Source: Aliiroseovarius sediminis (GTDB taxonomy: Bacteria; Pseudomonadota; Alphaproteobacteria; Rhodobacterales; Rhodobacteraceae). From it: 64,000 bases of DNA. Each line of letters begins with the position of its first letter. Within the stretch, counting starts at the first letter, position 1. The position numbers were made by a program, and so were the translations under genes. Where the stretch lies: positions 186,001 to 250,000 of the forward strand of contig NZ_JALBYP010000032.1 in assembly GCF_022678485.1 (NCBI RefSeq), read 5' to 3'. The notes beneath the pieces are model-generated. The model did no database searches, had not been told where the DNA came from, and was given only the letters and a program-made list of their open reading frames with translations. Below are positions 18,948 through 28,746 of this stretch, piece after piece.

Positions 18948-20210
18948 TCAGACCACTAATTGCTGTTCGTCAGTGCAGATCGGAATAGCTGTAACAATGG
19001 TCCCTTCGACCTGTGGTGTCTGAAACGTCACCTCTGCAAATTGCTCGGTCCGGCCCATGGTGGGATTTTCTATCAAGATGCGGTGTTTCTGCCCGACTTG
19101 GGCGGCCAGATGCCGTTTGGCCTGAGCGTCACCAGCGGCACGCAGTCGCGCGGCGCGATCCTTGATGACCGTGCCGTTGAGCTGTGTGGGAATCTTCGCC
19201 GCGGGCGTGCCTTCGCGTTTTGAGTAGGGAAAGACATGCAACCATGTCAGGTCGCACTCAGCCACCAGCTTTAAGCTGTTTTCAAAATGCGCGTCCGTTT
19301 CGGTCGGGAAACCCGCGATAATGTCGGCGCCGAAGGTGATGCCGGGGCGCAGGCGGCGCGCTTCTTCACAAAACGCGATGGCGTCGTCGCGCAGGTGGCG
19401 GCGCTTCATACGCTTCAGGATCATATCATCGCCGTGCTGAAGGCTCAGATGCAAATGCGGCATCAGGCGCGGCTCGGAGGCAATCGCCAGCATCAGGTTG
19501 TCATCTGCCTCGATGGAATCGATCGAGCTGATGCGCAGACGCGGCAGGTCAGGCACCAGACGCAAGATGCGCATGACCAGATCACCCAAACGCGGCCCGC
19601 CCGGCAGATCGGCGCCCCAACTTGTCAGGTCCACGCCGGTCAGCACGACCTCGTTGAACCCTTTGTCCACAAGGCGCTTGATCTGATCGACGACGACACC
19701 CGCAGGCACGCTGCGCGAGTTGCCCCGACCATAGGGGATAATGCAGAATGTGCAGCGGTGATCGCAACCATTCTGGACCTGCACATAGGCGCGGCTTCGC
19801 GTGCCGAACCCGTCGATCAGATGGCTGGCGGTTTCGGTCACGGACATGATGTCGTTGACCTGCACACGCTCGGTATCGCCGATCAGGTCCGGGGCAAGGC
19901 CCGCCCATGTCTCGGGCGCCATCTTTTCGTGGTTTCCGATGACGGTGTCGACCTCGTCCATATTTGCGAAGGTTTCGGGTTCGGTCTGAGCGGCGCAACC
20001 GGTGACAATCACCTTGGCGTCCGGGTGTTCCCGGCGCAGCTTGCGAATTTCCTGACGCGCCTTGCGCACGGCTTCGGCGGTGACGGCGCAGGTATTGACC
20101 ACCACGGCACCTTCGACACCCGCCTCATCGGCCAGTCGCTTCATCGCCTCGGTTTCATAGGCGTTCAGACGACAGCCAAGTGTCGCAAAGACAGGGGGGG
20201 TGGTGCTCAT
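18948..20210 (-). CDS. mtaB: tRNA t6A37 methylthiotransferase (MtaB-like)
   Basis: Radical-SAM methylthiotransferase of 420 residues. The N-terminal UPF0004 domain has its three cysteines (TLGCRLNAYE, NTCAVTAEA, TGCAAQTEP), the radical SAM cluster is CDHRCTFCIIPYGRGNSRS (CxxxCxxC) and the C terminus is TRAM-like. The sequence GCRLN rather than GCQMN favours MtaB, which makes ms2t6A in tRNA, over MiaB. Starts one base after the dapF stop on the same strand, so the two are an operon. Confidence 0.9.
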   Translation of the reverse strand: MSTTPPVFATLGCRLNAYETEAMKRLADEAGVEGAVVVNTCAVTAEAVRKARQEIRKLRREHPDAKVIVTGCAAQTEPETFANMDEVDTVIGNHEKMAPETWAGLAPDLIGDTERVQVNDIMSVTETASHLIDGFGTRSRAYVQVQNGCDHRCTFCIIPYGRGNSRSVPAGVVVDQIKRLVDKGFNEVVLTGVDLTSWGADLPGGPRLGDLVMRILRLVPDLPRLRISSIDSIEADDNLMLAIASEPRLMPHLHLSLQHGDDMILKRMKRRHLRDDAIAFCEEARRLRPGITFGADIIAGFPTETDAHFENSLKLVAECDLTWLHVFPYSKREGTPAAKIPTQLNGTVIKDRAARLRAAGDAQAKRHLAAQVGQKHRILIENPTMGRTEQFAEVTFQTPQVEGTIVTAIPICTDEQQLVV

Positions 20211-20211
20211 C

Positions 20212-21048
20212 CTAAATCCCTTCCAGAAAAGCAGGCATCAACTGGCCTTCGAACACGAAGGCCGTCGGACCCGTCATCCAAACCCCGTCTTCGCGCCAGT
20301 CCAGCGTCAGCCACCCGCCATCCAGTTCCATCTTGACGTGGCGGTCCGTCAGCCCGCGCTGATGGGCGGCGACAACGGTTGCACACGCTCCGGACCCGCA
20401 GGCCAAAGTTATCCCGGTCCCACGTTCCCAAACGCGCATCCGGATTTCGTCACGGGCGCGGACTTGGGCAAACTCGACATTGGTCGCTTCGGGAAACAAT
20501 TGGTCATGTTCGATATGCGCGCCAATGGCGGCAACATCGACCGCCTCGGCGTCGTCAACAAAGAATACGCAATGCGGATTGCCCATGCCTACGGCAGCCG
20601 GGTCGCCATCCAGCGGCAGATGGGCCGTATCGACGTTTTCTGAAAGCGGCACCTCGTCCCACGCGGTCTGTGGCCTGCCCATATTCACCGATACCTGATC
20701 GCCATCAAGACGCGCCTCAAGCACACCGTGCGAGGTGCGGATGGTCAGTGCGCGTTTACCGGTCACATCCATCATATAGCGCGCTACGCAGCGGGTAGCG
20801 TTTCCACATGCCCCGGCGCGGCTACCGTCTGCGTTCCAGAAATCAAGGTTGATATCGGCGATGCCCGAGCTTCGGATTTCAGCCAACTGATCGAACCCGA
20901 TACCGCGATTTCGATCCCCCAAGGCTTTGGCCAGGTCTTCTGTGACCACAGCATCCGTGCTTCGCGAGTCAATGATCACGAAATCGTTGCCCGCCCCATG
21001 CCATTTCATGAAGCCAAGCGTGCGTATTGATATGTCGTCACAAACCAT
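20212..21048 (-). CDS. dapF: Diaminopimelate epimerase
   Basis: Protein of 278 residues interconverting LL- and meso-diaminopimelate for lysine and peptidoglycan. Both catalytic cysteines are present: [10 protein letters not shown] and [24 protein letters not shown] is the family N terminus. The frame stays open 35 codons upstream toward the divergent tRNA gene, but the ATG at 21048 gives the normal family length. The adjacent tRNA-Lys is on the opposite strand. Confidence 0.95.
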   Translation of the reverse strand: MVCDDISIRTLGFMKWHGAGNDFVIIDSRSTDAVVTEDLAKALGDRNRGIGFDQLAEIRSSGIADINLDFWNADGSRAGACGNATRCVARYMMDVTGKRALTIRTSHGVLEARLDGDQVSVNMGRPQTAWDEVPLSENVDTAHLPLDGDPAAVGMGNPHCVFFVDDAEAVDVAAIGAHIEHDQLFPEATNVEFAQVRARDEIRMRVWERGTGITLACGSGACATVVAAHQRGLTDRHVKMELDGGWLTLDWREDGVWMTGPTAFVFEGQLMPAFLEGI

Positions 21049-21158
21049 ATCGCGCGATATAAGCCCTTGCGAAAACTTTTGCCAGAGATCGAACAGATTC
21101 CGTGGAAATTGGGGTTGACCTGCCAAGCCGGCGGCTATACTCACCGCGCTCACAGAGT

Positions 21159-21234
21159 GGGCCGTTAGCTCAGTTGGTAGAGCAACTGACTTTTAATCAG
21201 TGGGTCGAAGGTTCGAATCCTTCACGGCTCACCA
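21159..21234 (+). tRNA. tRNA-Lys (anticodon TTT)
   Basis: 76-base cloverleaf with the acceptor GGGCCGT paired to ACGGCTC, D-loop AGCTCAGTTGGTAGAGC, anticodon loop CTTTTAA giving TTT, T-loop GTTCGAATC and an encoded CCA end. It stands alone in front of the accessory exporter locus. Confidence 0.97.
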
Positions 21235-21239
21235 CTTTT

Positions 21240-21622
21240 ACATTTATGTTGCCGGGTGACACCTGACTTGGCCATTCGTGACAGATCTTGCGTCCCTTGG
21301 ACCGATGGGATTGGATATCGGCAGTAGCAACAGCCGTCGCTCGCCCTAGCGTACCATGTGCAGCGTCGCAATTATCCTACAGAGCCGTGAATCCAATATT
21401 AGAACCGGTTGGAGGTAAGCCGCAAATGGGCAACACTGATCACAGTGCTGGGCGTGGTCTTTGCGCAAACGGGAACCCGTCTGGCACAGTAGTTCGGGCC
21501 AGATAATCCTGATTGCCAAAGTGACCATCAAAGCGATGACGTTTGCCATTCCTTATCTCGGGCCAACCTTGACCTCACGCCAGTTGGAGGCTTCCTGAAT
21601 CCCTAATGCGTCCGCGCATGGG
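21240..21622. other. Intergenic region after tRNA-Lys
   Basis: About 380 bases between the tRNA and the stop of the exporter operon. Only short, non-conserved-looking frames were found. No integrase, no repeat of the tRNA 3' end and no terminator were recognised. Confidence 0.4.
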
Positions 21623-22744
21623 TCATCCACCCGAGACCGACCGGCGGAAGAGGATCAGACTGACGAAGAGAAAGGCTGCGCCCAGAAGGAATGTCCAGAG
21701 GAATTCCAGCCACACGATACTGAAATCGGCCCCGCGAAATGCGATGGCAACGGCAAACTCCATGAAATGCCGGGACGGTAGAAGCCATGTGATCGGTTGC
21801 AACCATGCAGGCTGGCTTTCGATCGGTGTCATGCCACCCGACAGGATCATGATCGGGGTGATCGTCAGGATGAGGAGAAGTGCGAATTGCGCCATGCTGC
21901 GCGCCACGATACCAAGCAGCACACCGATGGATGCCGCCGCAAACAGATAGACCGCCGTGCCAAGCAGCAATAGACCTTCGGAACCTGCGAAAGGCACGTC
22001 CATGAAGCCCTCGACCATAACGAAAAGGGCGAATGTGAAGGCCACGAAGATCACCAGGCCGTTGGCAATGATCTTCGCCATGGCGATTTCTATGGCGCTC
22101 AGCGGCATGACCATCAGATGCTCGATTGTCCCGTGTTCGCGTTCACGGATAAGCGCGGCACCGGTCAGCACGATGGTCAGGATCGACAACTGGTTTAGGA
22201 GCGAGGAAACCGAGCGCAGCCAAGCAGTTTCGCCCGCCGGGTTGAACGATCGGCGCAGGACCAGATCGAGGGGTGATACAGGCGCCAGATCTTCACCTGT
22301 GGCAAAACGATTGATCTCTTCGTTGAAGGTGGCGGTAAGATAGCCGGTGCCAACCGCCGCCGCCATCGTCTTGGTCGCATCGATATTGAGCTGCAGGGAC
22401 GGTGTGCGCCCGGCACGCACATCCGCTTCGAACCCGGCGGGGATCACGACCACGAAAGTCGTCTCGCCCCAGTCCATCATCCGGTCGATCTGATCCGCCC
22501 CGGCCTCTTTCGGCGGCAGATATCGCGGCGGCAGAAGGGCGTTTTGCAACGCGCGGCTGAGCGTCGAGCGGTCTTCGTCGACAAACGTGACCACGGCATT
22601 GTTGAGCGGCCCGCCAGCCCCGGAGCTTTCGACATACATGCTGGGACCGAAGGAATAGATCACCAGCAAGAGCAGGATCGCCTCGCGCCACAATGTGCGG
22701 AATTCCTTGCCGATGAGCCAGAAAACATTTTTGATACGTCGCAC
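21623..22744 (-). CDS. ABC-2 type permease (YhhJ-like)
   Basis: Inner-membrane permease of 373 residues with the ABC-2/YhaP layout: an N-terminal helix (EAILLLLVIYSFGPSMYV), a large periplasmic domain of about 140 residues, then five helices. The segment HGTIEHLMVMPLSAIEIAMAKI is the typical ABC-2 loop after the second helix. Three bases after the stop of the RbbA-like gene, so the last gene of a three-gene exporter operon. Substrate unknown; family members export drugs or hydrophobic compounds. Confidence 0.9.
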   Translation of the reverse strand: MRRIKNVFWLIGKEFRTLWREAILLLLVIYSFGPSMYVESSGAGGPLNNAVVTFVDEDRSTLSRALQNALLPPRYLPPKEAGADQIDRMMDWGETTFVVVIPAGFEADVRAGRTPSLQLNIDATKTMAAAVGTGYLTATFNEEINRFATGEDLAPVSPLDLVLRRSFNPAGETAWLRSVSSLLNQLSILTIVLTGAALIREREHGTIEHLMVMPLSAIEIAMAKIIANGLVIFVAFTFALFVMVEGFMDVPFAGSEGLLLLGTAVYLFAAASIGVLLGIVARSMAQFALLLILTITPIMILSGGMTPIESQPAWLQPITWLLPSRHFMEFAVAIAFRGADFSIVWLEFLWTFLLGAAFLFVSLILFRRSVSGG

Positions 22745-22747
22745 GAT

Positions 22748-25468
22748 CTATGCCTCCTGCTTGCGCATGAACAGAACAGCCACCGCCACGAACACTGGCG
22801 CGAACGGCAGAAGCAGCAGGATATTGGGTCCGAGTTGGTCAAAGCCAAGGGCTTTGTTGAACACGCCGACACTCATCTGCATGAAATAGTTGGTCGGCCA
22901 GAGCTGCCCCAGAATGCGACCTGCGCCTTCGAGCGTCGAGACGGGCTGGATCAAGCCCGAGAACTGCACCGTCGGCATCATTGCAACGACCACGGTCGTA
23001 AACACTGCCGCAACCTGGGTGCGCATGAAGACCGCAACCATCATGCCCAAACCAGTAGAGGCGGCCACATAGGCCACGGCCCCTAACGCCAGCGCCGGGG
23101 CGGATCCTTTGAGCGGCACATCGAACATGAAGACGGCCATTGCGGTGAGTATCATCCAGTTGATCAATCCCAACCCGATATAGGGCAGTTGCTTGCCCAA
23201 CAGATATTCCAGCTTGCTGGTAGGCGTGACATAGAAATTGGTGATCGTGCCGATTTCGCGTTCTCGGCTGATGCTGACTGCCATCAGGATCGCCGGAAAC
23301 AGCATCAGCAGGATCGCAGGCACCGAGGCCGCCATGGAGGGCAGCGATTCAAAGCTGGGGTTATAGCGATAGCGCGGTTCTATATTGACCTTGGGCTGCA
23401 ACATGCCTGACATCCCCGCGGCAGTGGCTCGGGTGGACAGAAACGTGGCGTGTGCGCCCTGCACGTAGCCTTCGATTGTCGATGCGCGGATGGTATTTGC
23501 GCCGTCGATCCACGCCGCCACGCTGGTCGGTTGCAAAGTGGCGACTGAGCGCCCGAACCCTGAAGGTATCTCGATGGCCAGCGTGATTTCACCGGCGACC
23601 ATCCGGCGCCGTAACTCTTCGTCACTGGTGACAGCCGGCGCTTCGTTGAAATACTGGGAACCTTGGAAATTCGCCAGATAGGCACGGCTTTCAGGTGTAC
23701 GATCCTGATCGTAGGCGGCGAATGTCAGCCCGGTCACATCTGTCGAAATACCATAAGCAAAAAGCAGCATCAGCAGCATCGACCCCAAAAGCCCGAACGC
23801 CAAGCGGATCGGGTCGCGTATCACCTCCAGCGTTTCGCGGCGGCTGACCGCGAACAGACGCACAAGCCGGGGACTGTGATTGCGGGATGCCTGATCCGAC
23901 CCCAGGCCTGTAAGCTTTTCGGGGGCCGTTTCGGGCGCGCCCATCGCATCGGTGATGTAGTCGATGAACGTCTCGTTCAGCGTCCCTGATGCGCTTTCGG
24001 CGGCAAGGTTTTGGGGTGTGTCATAGACCAGAACTTGGCCGGCATGCATCAGACTGATGCGATCGCAGCGCATACCTTCGTTCATAAAATGCGTAGAGAT
24101 GAAGATCGTCACCCCATCGCCCCGCGACAGATCGGCCAGAAGGTCAAAAAACTCGTCACGCGCAACGGGATCGACACCGGATGTCGGCTCGTCGAGGATA
24201 AGGATATCGGGCTTGTGAATGACCGCGCATCCCAGCGATAGCCGTTGCTTCAGCCCCAGCGGTAATTCGCCCGCAAACGAGTCTTCGTAGCGGCCAAGAC
24301 CCAGATCGGTCAGAAGCTCTTCGATACGCGGCTCGATCTCGTCGTTTGGCAGATCGAACAGGCGGGCGTGCAGCTTGAGGTTCTGGCGCACTGTCAGTTC
24401 GCCGTAGAGCGAGAAGAGTTGCGACATGTAGCCGACACGCATGCGCGTTTCGGCGTTGGACGCATCGACCTTTTCGCCGAACAGCCACGCCTCGCCCTCA
24501 CTTGCCGGAAGCAGCCCCGTCAGCATCTTCATGACCGTTGTCTTGCCCGACCCGTTCGACCCCAGAAAGCCGAATATCTCGCCATGACGTATCTCGAAGC
24601 TGACATCGCTCGCCGCAGTGAAATCGCCAAACCGTTTGGTCAGCCCCTTGGCCACAATCGCATGTCCGGTCTCTGCCTGGTCCAGTGGGGTCATTTCGAC
24701 GGGCGCACTTTTCCGCTGCTTGGCCTCGGGTAAGAGCGACACAAAGGCTTCTTCCAATGTGTCCACGCCGGCTTGCCTGCGCATCTCATCGGGTGATGCG
24801 GTCGCCAGGATTTTCCCGTCATCCATCGCGGCAAGCCAATCAAACCGCTCGGCCTCCTCCATATAGGCAGTCGCCACCAGCACGCTCATGCCCGGTCGAT
24901 CGGCACGGATGTCGTCGATCAGATTCCAGAACTGATCGCGCGCCACCGGATCAACACCGGTTGTCGGCTCATCAAGGATCAGGAAATCCGGGTCGTGGAT
25001 CAGCGCACAACACAAACCCAGCTTCTGTTTCATCCCGCCCGACAGCTTTCCCGCCGGACGGTCCAGAAATGGATCGAGCCCGGTGGCCTTTGTCAGGCGG
25101 TCGATCCGCTGTCGCCGCTCGGCGGCATCATGGCCGAACAGCCGACCGAAGAATTGCAGGTTCTCCTGAACGCTGAGTTCTTGGTAGAGGTTCTTGCCCA
25201 AGCCCTGCGGCATGTAGGCGATGTTGATGAAAACCGCCTCGCGGTGGTTCCGGTCGGCCATGTCGCCGTCCAATACCATCACCTCGCCGGTCTGAATCTT
25301 GCGCACGCCAGCCAGAAGCGACAGCAGCGTGGATTTGCCCACGCCATCCGGCCCGATCAACCCCAACATCTTTCCCGTCGGCAGATCGAGTGTCACATCG
25401 TCAATCGCCAAATTCTTACCATAGCGATGGCTCAGCGCCTGAACGCGGGCGACACACGAGGTCTGCAT
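22748..25468 (-). CDS. RbbA-type ABC transporter: two ATPases fused to a permease
   Basis: Protein of 906 residues with two ABC ATPase domains followed by an ABC-2 permease. ATPase 1 (about residues 5-235) has Walker A GPDGVGKST and signature LSGGMKQKLGL; ATPase 2 (about 280-510) has Walker A GSNGSGKTT and a divergent signature LPLGLKQRLSL. The last 360 residues hold six membrane helices and a large periplasmic domain. This is the architecture of E. coli RbbA (YhiH), described as ribosome-associated ATPase/transporter. Flanked by its usual partners, an HlyD-like protein and a separate permease. Confidence 0.92.
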   Translation of the reverse strand: MQTSCVARVQALSHRYGKNLAIDDVTLDLPTGKMLGLIGPDGVGKSTLLSLLAGVRKIQTGEVMVLDGDMADRNHREAVFINIAYMPQGLGKNLYQELSVQENLQFFGRLFGHDAAERRQRIDRLTKATGLDPFLDRPAGKLSGGMKQKLGLCCALIHDPDFLILDEPTTGVDPVARDQFWNLIDDIRADRPGMSVLVATAYMEEAERFDWLAAMDDGKILATASPDEMRRQAGVDTLEEAFVSLLPEAKQRKSAPVEMTPLDQAETGHAIVAKGLTKRFGDFTAASDVSFEIRHGEIFGFLGSNGSGKTTVMKMLTGLLPASEGEAWLFGEKVDASNAETRMRVGYMSQLFSLYGELTVRQNLKLHARLFDLPNDEIEPRIEELLTDLGLGRYEDSFAGELPLGLKQRLSLGCAVIHKPDILILDEPTSGVDPVARDEFFDLLADLSRGDGVTIFISTHFMNEGMRCDRISLMHAGQVLVYDTPQNLAAESASGTLNETFIDYITDAMGAPETAPEKLTGLGSDQASRNHSPRLVRLFAVSRRETLEVIRDPIRLAFGLLGSMLLMLLFAYGISTDVTGLTFAAYDQDRTPESRAYLANFQGSQYFNEAPAVTSDEELRRRMVAGEITLAIEIPSGFGRSVATLQPTSVAAWIDGANTIRASTIEGYVQGAHATFLSTRATAAGMSGMLQPKVNIEPRYRYNPSFESLPSMAASVPAILLMLFPAILMAVSISREREIGTITNFYVTPTSKLEYLLGKQLPYIGLGLINWMILTAMAVFMFDVPLKGSAPALALGAVAYVAASTGLGMMVAVFMRTQVAAVFTTVVVAMMPTVQFSGLIQPVSTLEGAGRILGQLWPTNYFMQMSVGVFNKALGFDQLGPNILLLLPFAPVFVAVAVLFMRKQEA

Positions 25469-25471
25469 GGC

Positions 25472-26479
25472 TCAGTTTCCCGGCAGGGCATCGGCGGGGA
25501 TCGGTTCGCCGACGAATTCGGTGGGCCATGGCAGGTCCTCGGCTCCCGCAAGGCGGATATAGGCCACACCCCGCACACCGGTCTTGACCTGTTCGATATA
25601 GGCTTTGACAAGTTCTTCAGGCAGACGCACCTTGACGCGAAACATCAGCTTTTCACGTTCATCAGCAGTTTCAACCTGCTTCGGCGTGAACTGAGCCTTG
25701 GGCGAGACAAAGCTGACATAGGCTGGGATCGCATAGGGAATACTGTCGATCCTGATCCGCGCCTCGGCGCCTAGGCCGGTGCGCATTGACTGGTCTGCAG
25801 GCAGGAACATCTCCATGTAGACCTGTGACAGATCCAACAACGTGATTACCTTGCCGCCGCCACCCAGAACCTCGCCGGGTTGGGCAAGACGATAAAGGAC
25901 CCGGCCCAGCACCGGCGCGGTCAGTGTAGCATCTGCGATCTGCGTTTCGTATTGCGAGACCAAGGCGTTTGCTGCCTCGACGCCGCGTTCGGCCGTGTTC
26001 AACCGGGCGGTTGCGGCGTGCAGGGCGGCTTCGGCCGTGGCCAGCCGGGTTTTTTGTTGATCGGCCAGCACCTGTGAATTCACGCCACGATCGGCCAGCG
26101 TGCTCGCGCGGCCAAAATCACCTTGTGCCATCTTAACTTCGGCGCGGCGCTGTTCGATCAGGGCGCGCACCTCTTCAACCTGGCTGGCCGCGCTGGCTGC
26201 ATCGGCTTTGCCGCGTGCCAATTGCGCTTCAAGCTCGCGCGTGTCCATCACCGCAAGAACATCACCGGCTTGTACAAGAGCGCCTTCACTGACGCGTATC
26301 TCTGCGACCCGTCCCGGAATCTTGGTGGCGATGTCGATCTGATCTGCTTCGAGGCGGCCGTTCCCGGTGGCAAAACCTTCGGGCAGGCCGCCCGTTTGCC
26401 GGTCCCAAAAATACCAACCGATTGTTGCGATCGCGGCTAAAACCACAATCCCTGCGATCACGGGTCGAAGATACTTCAT
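25472..26479 (-). CDS. HlyD-family periplasmic adaptor (YhiI-like)
   Basis: Membrane-fusion protein of 335 residues: one N-terminal membrane anchor (VIAGIVVLAAIATIGWYFW), a biotinyl-lipoyl-like half motif (GRVAEIRVSEGALVQAGDVL), a long coiled-coil hairpin of about 100 residues rich in Ala, Glu and Arg, the second lipoyl half (APVLGRVLYRLAQPGEVLG) and a beta-barrel domain. It links the inner-membrane ABC exporter to an outer-membrane channel; no TolC gene is in the window. First gene of the operon. Confidence 0.92.
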   Translation of the reverse strand: MKYLRPVIAGIVVLAAIATIGWYFWDRQTGGLPEGFATGNGRLEADQIDIATKIPGRVAEIRVSEGALVQAGDVLAVMDTRELEAQLARGKADAASAASQVEEVRALIEQRRAEVKMAQGDFGRASTLADRGVNSQVLADQQKTRLATAEAALHAATARLNTAERGVEAANALVSQYETQIADATLTAPVLGRVLYRLAQPGEVLGGGGKVITLLDLSQVYMEMFLPADQSMRTGLGAEARIRIDSIPYAIPAYVSFVSPKAQFTPKQVETADEREKLMFRVKVRLPEELVKAYIEQVKTGVRGVAYIRLAGAEDLPWPTEFVGEPIPADALPGN

Positions 26480-26887
26480 TCCGAAAACCTCTTAGAACAC
26501 TCAGAAAGTTTCATGCTGACTACTACCTTTGCGATGCAATTTTGTTGCCACATCTAATGGATTCGGCAGCAAATAAAATGTCTTGTCGTTGCACGAACGG
26601 CAGGTAATCATCTTTTTTTGATGCGTTACTTCGCAGCAGAGCGCGTTAACGCTTGTTAATCCCATCATTTATGAACCCATAAAATGATGAAATGATCAGC
26701 GACGGTGTTTGTTGAAAACGTCCGAAACAACGGCCCGCCAAGATGCGCGGATGATCGCGGCAGCTGAATGCCCGATCTGATAGTCGCAGCGCGCGTGGTC
26801 CACCCTCTTGAACTTGGATATCTGCCGAACCCATGATGCGGAGACTTTCTAAATCGTGAACTACTTTTCGACACAAGAAACACCCAA
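26480..26887. other. Intergenic region upstream of the exporter operon
   Basis: About 400 AT-rich bases that must hold the promoter of the HlyD-rbbA-permease operon. A bulged inverted repeat, CATCATTTATG / CATAAAATGATG with loop AACC, lies at 26663-26689 and could be a hairpin or operator. No gene was recognised. Confidence 0.45.
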
Positions 26888-27157
26888 CTATGATGTTCCA
26901 GCGGTGAGAGTGGGCAGACGCCCAATCAATGTAAGTGCTGACCCAGCCGCGTGATCTGCTCCTTTGTCTTTTTGTTGTATGGGTTGCGGTAAAGGCCTGC
27001 TGAGCGACGTATGAGGTCGTTCAGTGTTGTAATCGGTCGTCCAGTTTTCGATGATCTTTCGGGCTTCGGCGAGGTCCACTTCCGGAACGCCCTTCAGGAA
27101 AGCGTGGAACAGGGTCGCGCGCCCCGGCCTGCTGCTGGACGGACGCAGTGTGAACAC
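26888..27157 (-). pseudogene. Transposase remnant (integrase-core C terminus)
   Basis: An 89-codon frame whose middle reads VDLAEARKIIENWTTDYNTE followed by RPHTSL, the characteristic C-terminal end of IS3/IS481-type DDE transposases, and ends in SALTLIG. The N-terminal catalytic core and any element ends are missing. It marks a degraded insertion at the border between the exporter operon and the peptide transporter region. Confidence 0.8.
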
Positions 27158-27497
27158 TGTGGCGAGCCGGCTACCATCAAGCGTTAGTATTATCTTTCAC
27201 ACGTGGCGCGCATCGTTGATGAAAGTGGTTTGGAGTTGGTGCCTGCTGCCGCGTCAGTTCAATAATATCGGCAACCAGGCGGCTCTCGTCAGCACACCAA
27301 AAGGCAGTCGCCTTGGTGTGGACTGGTGCTGCGCAAGGAAACATCAAGCCCGACCGGTTAAGCTTGTCTAGCGCCGCCGTCAGCTAACGCCCCGCCACGA
27401 ACCGGGGGTCGACGCCCGTGCGTTAGATCGGCTGACTAAACGGAACCGGAACGTGACCTAGCCTTCGCGACATGACCGAAGTGTGGCGCCCACCGTG
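27158..27497. other. Intergenic remnant region with an inverted repeat
   Basis: No gene was recognised. At 27379-27436 lie complementary arms containing GTCAGC-TAACGC and GCGTTAG-GCTGAC, separated by GC-rich bases and with a five-base bulge. The layout loosely resembles a folded attC site or the end of a mobile element. Confidence 0.35.
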
Positions 27498-27995
27498 TCA
27501 GTCGTCGTTCAACTGGGCAACGGTCAGGAGCGTCGCCAAGGCAGGTAGCGTCAGGCCGTCCGCGGCAATCTTTTGCCGCTCGGGTGTATACGTGCCTGCT
27601 GCGTCAAGCATGTTGACCGTCGCAATCAATTCGCCCTTATGAACCACCGGCAGGTTGATCACTGCGCCGCAACCCAGCGACCCAATCAGTTCCGCGTCGG
27701 GAAAGACGGCGTCGATATCGTCAAGCGTGTTGGCCACAAACATCCGGTGGTCGTCGTGGACCTGATCGAACCATGGGTTGCGCTCAATCGGTTTGGTGCC
27801 GGAAGTCGGGTAGTTTTCGGGATCGCTGGTATAGGATCGGCTGGCCAGTTCGGTATCCATATCCACGGTCATCACCGTGAACAGCCGCGCGTCGATCAAC
27901 GCATTGGCCAGCTTATGCAGGGCGGCCTGTGCAGCATCGGCGGTGGTGGCGGCGGATAATTCGGCAGTGAATGTCGCGTGGTGGGATGTTGTCAT
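27498..27995 (-). CDS. GAF-domain protein
   Basis: Protein of 165 residues that is essentially one GAF domain. Visible are the LFTVMTVD strand, the NPWFDQVHDDHRMFVANT region and GCGAVINLPVVHKGELIATV, the core of small-molecule-binding GAF domains, with a Cys at GCGA. The ATG at 27995 has GAAGGA upstream; a longer frame overlaps the ABC gene and is rejected. It is the last gene of the peptide-transporter operon, 16 bases after the ATPase gene. It may sense or bind a transported ligand; no enzymatic motif is seen. Confidence 0.82.
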   Translation of the reverse strand: MTTSHHATFTAELSAATTADAAQAALHKLANALIDARLFTVMTVDMDTELASRSYTSDPENYPTSGTKPIERNPWFDQVHDDHRMFVANTLDDIDAVFPDAELIGSLGCGAVINLPVVHKGELIATVNMLDAAGTYTPERQKIAADGLTLPALATLLTVAQLNDD

Positions 27996-28011
27996 GGTTT
28001 TTCCTTCGGGA

Positions 28012-28746
28012 TCAGCCGCCGCTGGCGGCATAAAGGGTTCGTGAATACGGATCGCTGAAAGCTCCGTCATGCAGAGCCGTGACAGGGGCGATTTCAACGA
28101 TCTGGCCTTTGGTCATCACCGCGATCCGGTCGCACATGAACCCCACGACAGGCAAGTCGTGGCTGACCAGCAGGTAGGTCAGGTTCTGTTCTGCCCGCAG
28201 CCGTTTCAGCAGGTTTAGAATTTCAGCCTGCACGCTGACATCCAGCGCGCTGGTGGGTTCGTCCAGCAGCATGATCTTGGGTTCCAACATCAGCGCGCGG
28301 GCAATCGCCACCCGCTGCCGCTGGCCGCCAGACATTTGGTGCGGATAACGGAACCGGAAACGCCGGTCCAGGCCGACATCCCGAAGTGCTTTTTCGATCC
28401 GCTCTGAACGATCGCCCAGCCCGTGGATCGCCAGCGGTTCAGACAGAACTGCATCGACGGTTTTGCGTGGGTGCAATGATCCGTAGGGATCCTGAAAAAC
28501 CATCTGACAGGTGCGGGCCAGATCCTTGTCCGGCCCGTGGCCACGCGGCTTGCCCAGCACGGTCATCCCGCCGGTCCATTCCGGCGCAAGTCCTGCAATC
28601 GCCTTGAGTACGGTGGATTTCCCTGATCCACTTTCGCCGACAAGGGCGAAGCTTTCGCCCTCGGCCACATCGAAGGTGACACCTTGCACGACGCGGTTTC
28701 CGCTGTAGGAAATGTCCAGATTGTCGAGTGAAATCGCGGTAGTCAT
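28012..28746 (-). CDS. Peptide ABC transporter ATPase (DppF/OppF-like)
   Basis: ATPase of 244 residues with Walker A GESGSGKST, Q-loop CQMVFQDPYGSLHPRKT, signature MSGGQRQRVAIARAL and Walker B IMLLDEPTSALD. The DPYxSLxP segment is typical of oligopeptide/nickel ATPases. It ends soon after VTALHDGAFSDPYSRTL and lacks the C-terminal cysteine-rich tail. The ATG overlaps the upstream stop (ATGA). Confidence 0.92.
   Translation of the reverse strand: MTTAISLDNLDISYSGNRVVQGVTFDVAEGESFALVGESGSGKSTVLKAIAGLAPEWTGGMTVLGKPRGHGPDKDLARTCQMVFQDPYGSLHPRKTVDAVLSEPLAIHGLGDRSERIEKALRDVGLDRRFRFRYPHQMSGGQRQRVAIARALMLEPKIMLLDEPTSALDVSVQAEILNLLKRLRAEQNLTYLLVSHDLPVVGFMCDRIAVMTKGQIVEIAPVTALHDGAFSDPYSRTLYAASGG

Noticed and set aside
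21159-26479. tRNA-Lys as an attachment site for an integrative element
   Set aside because: No duplicate of the tRNA 3' end and no integrase were found in the following 6 kb.
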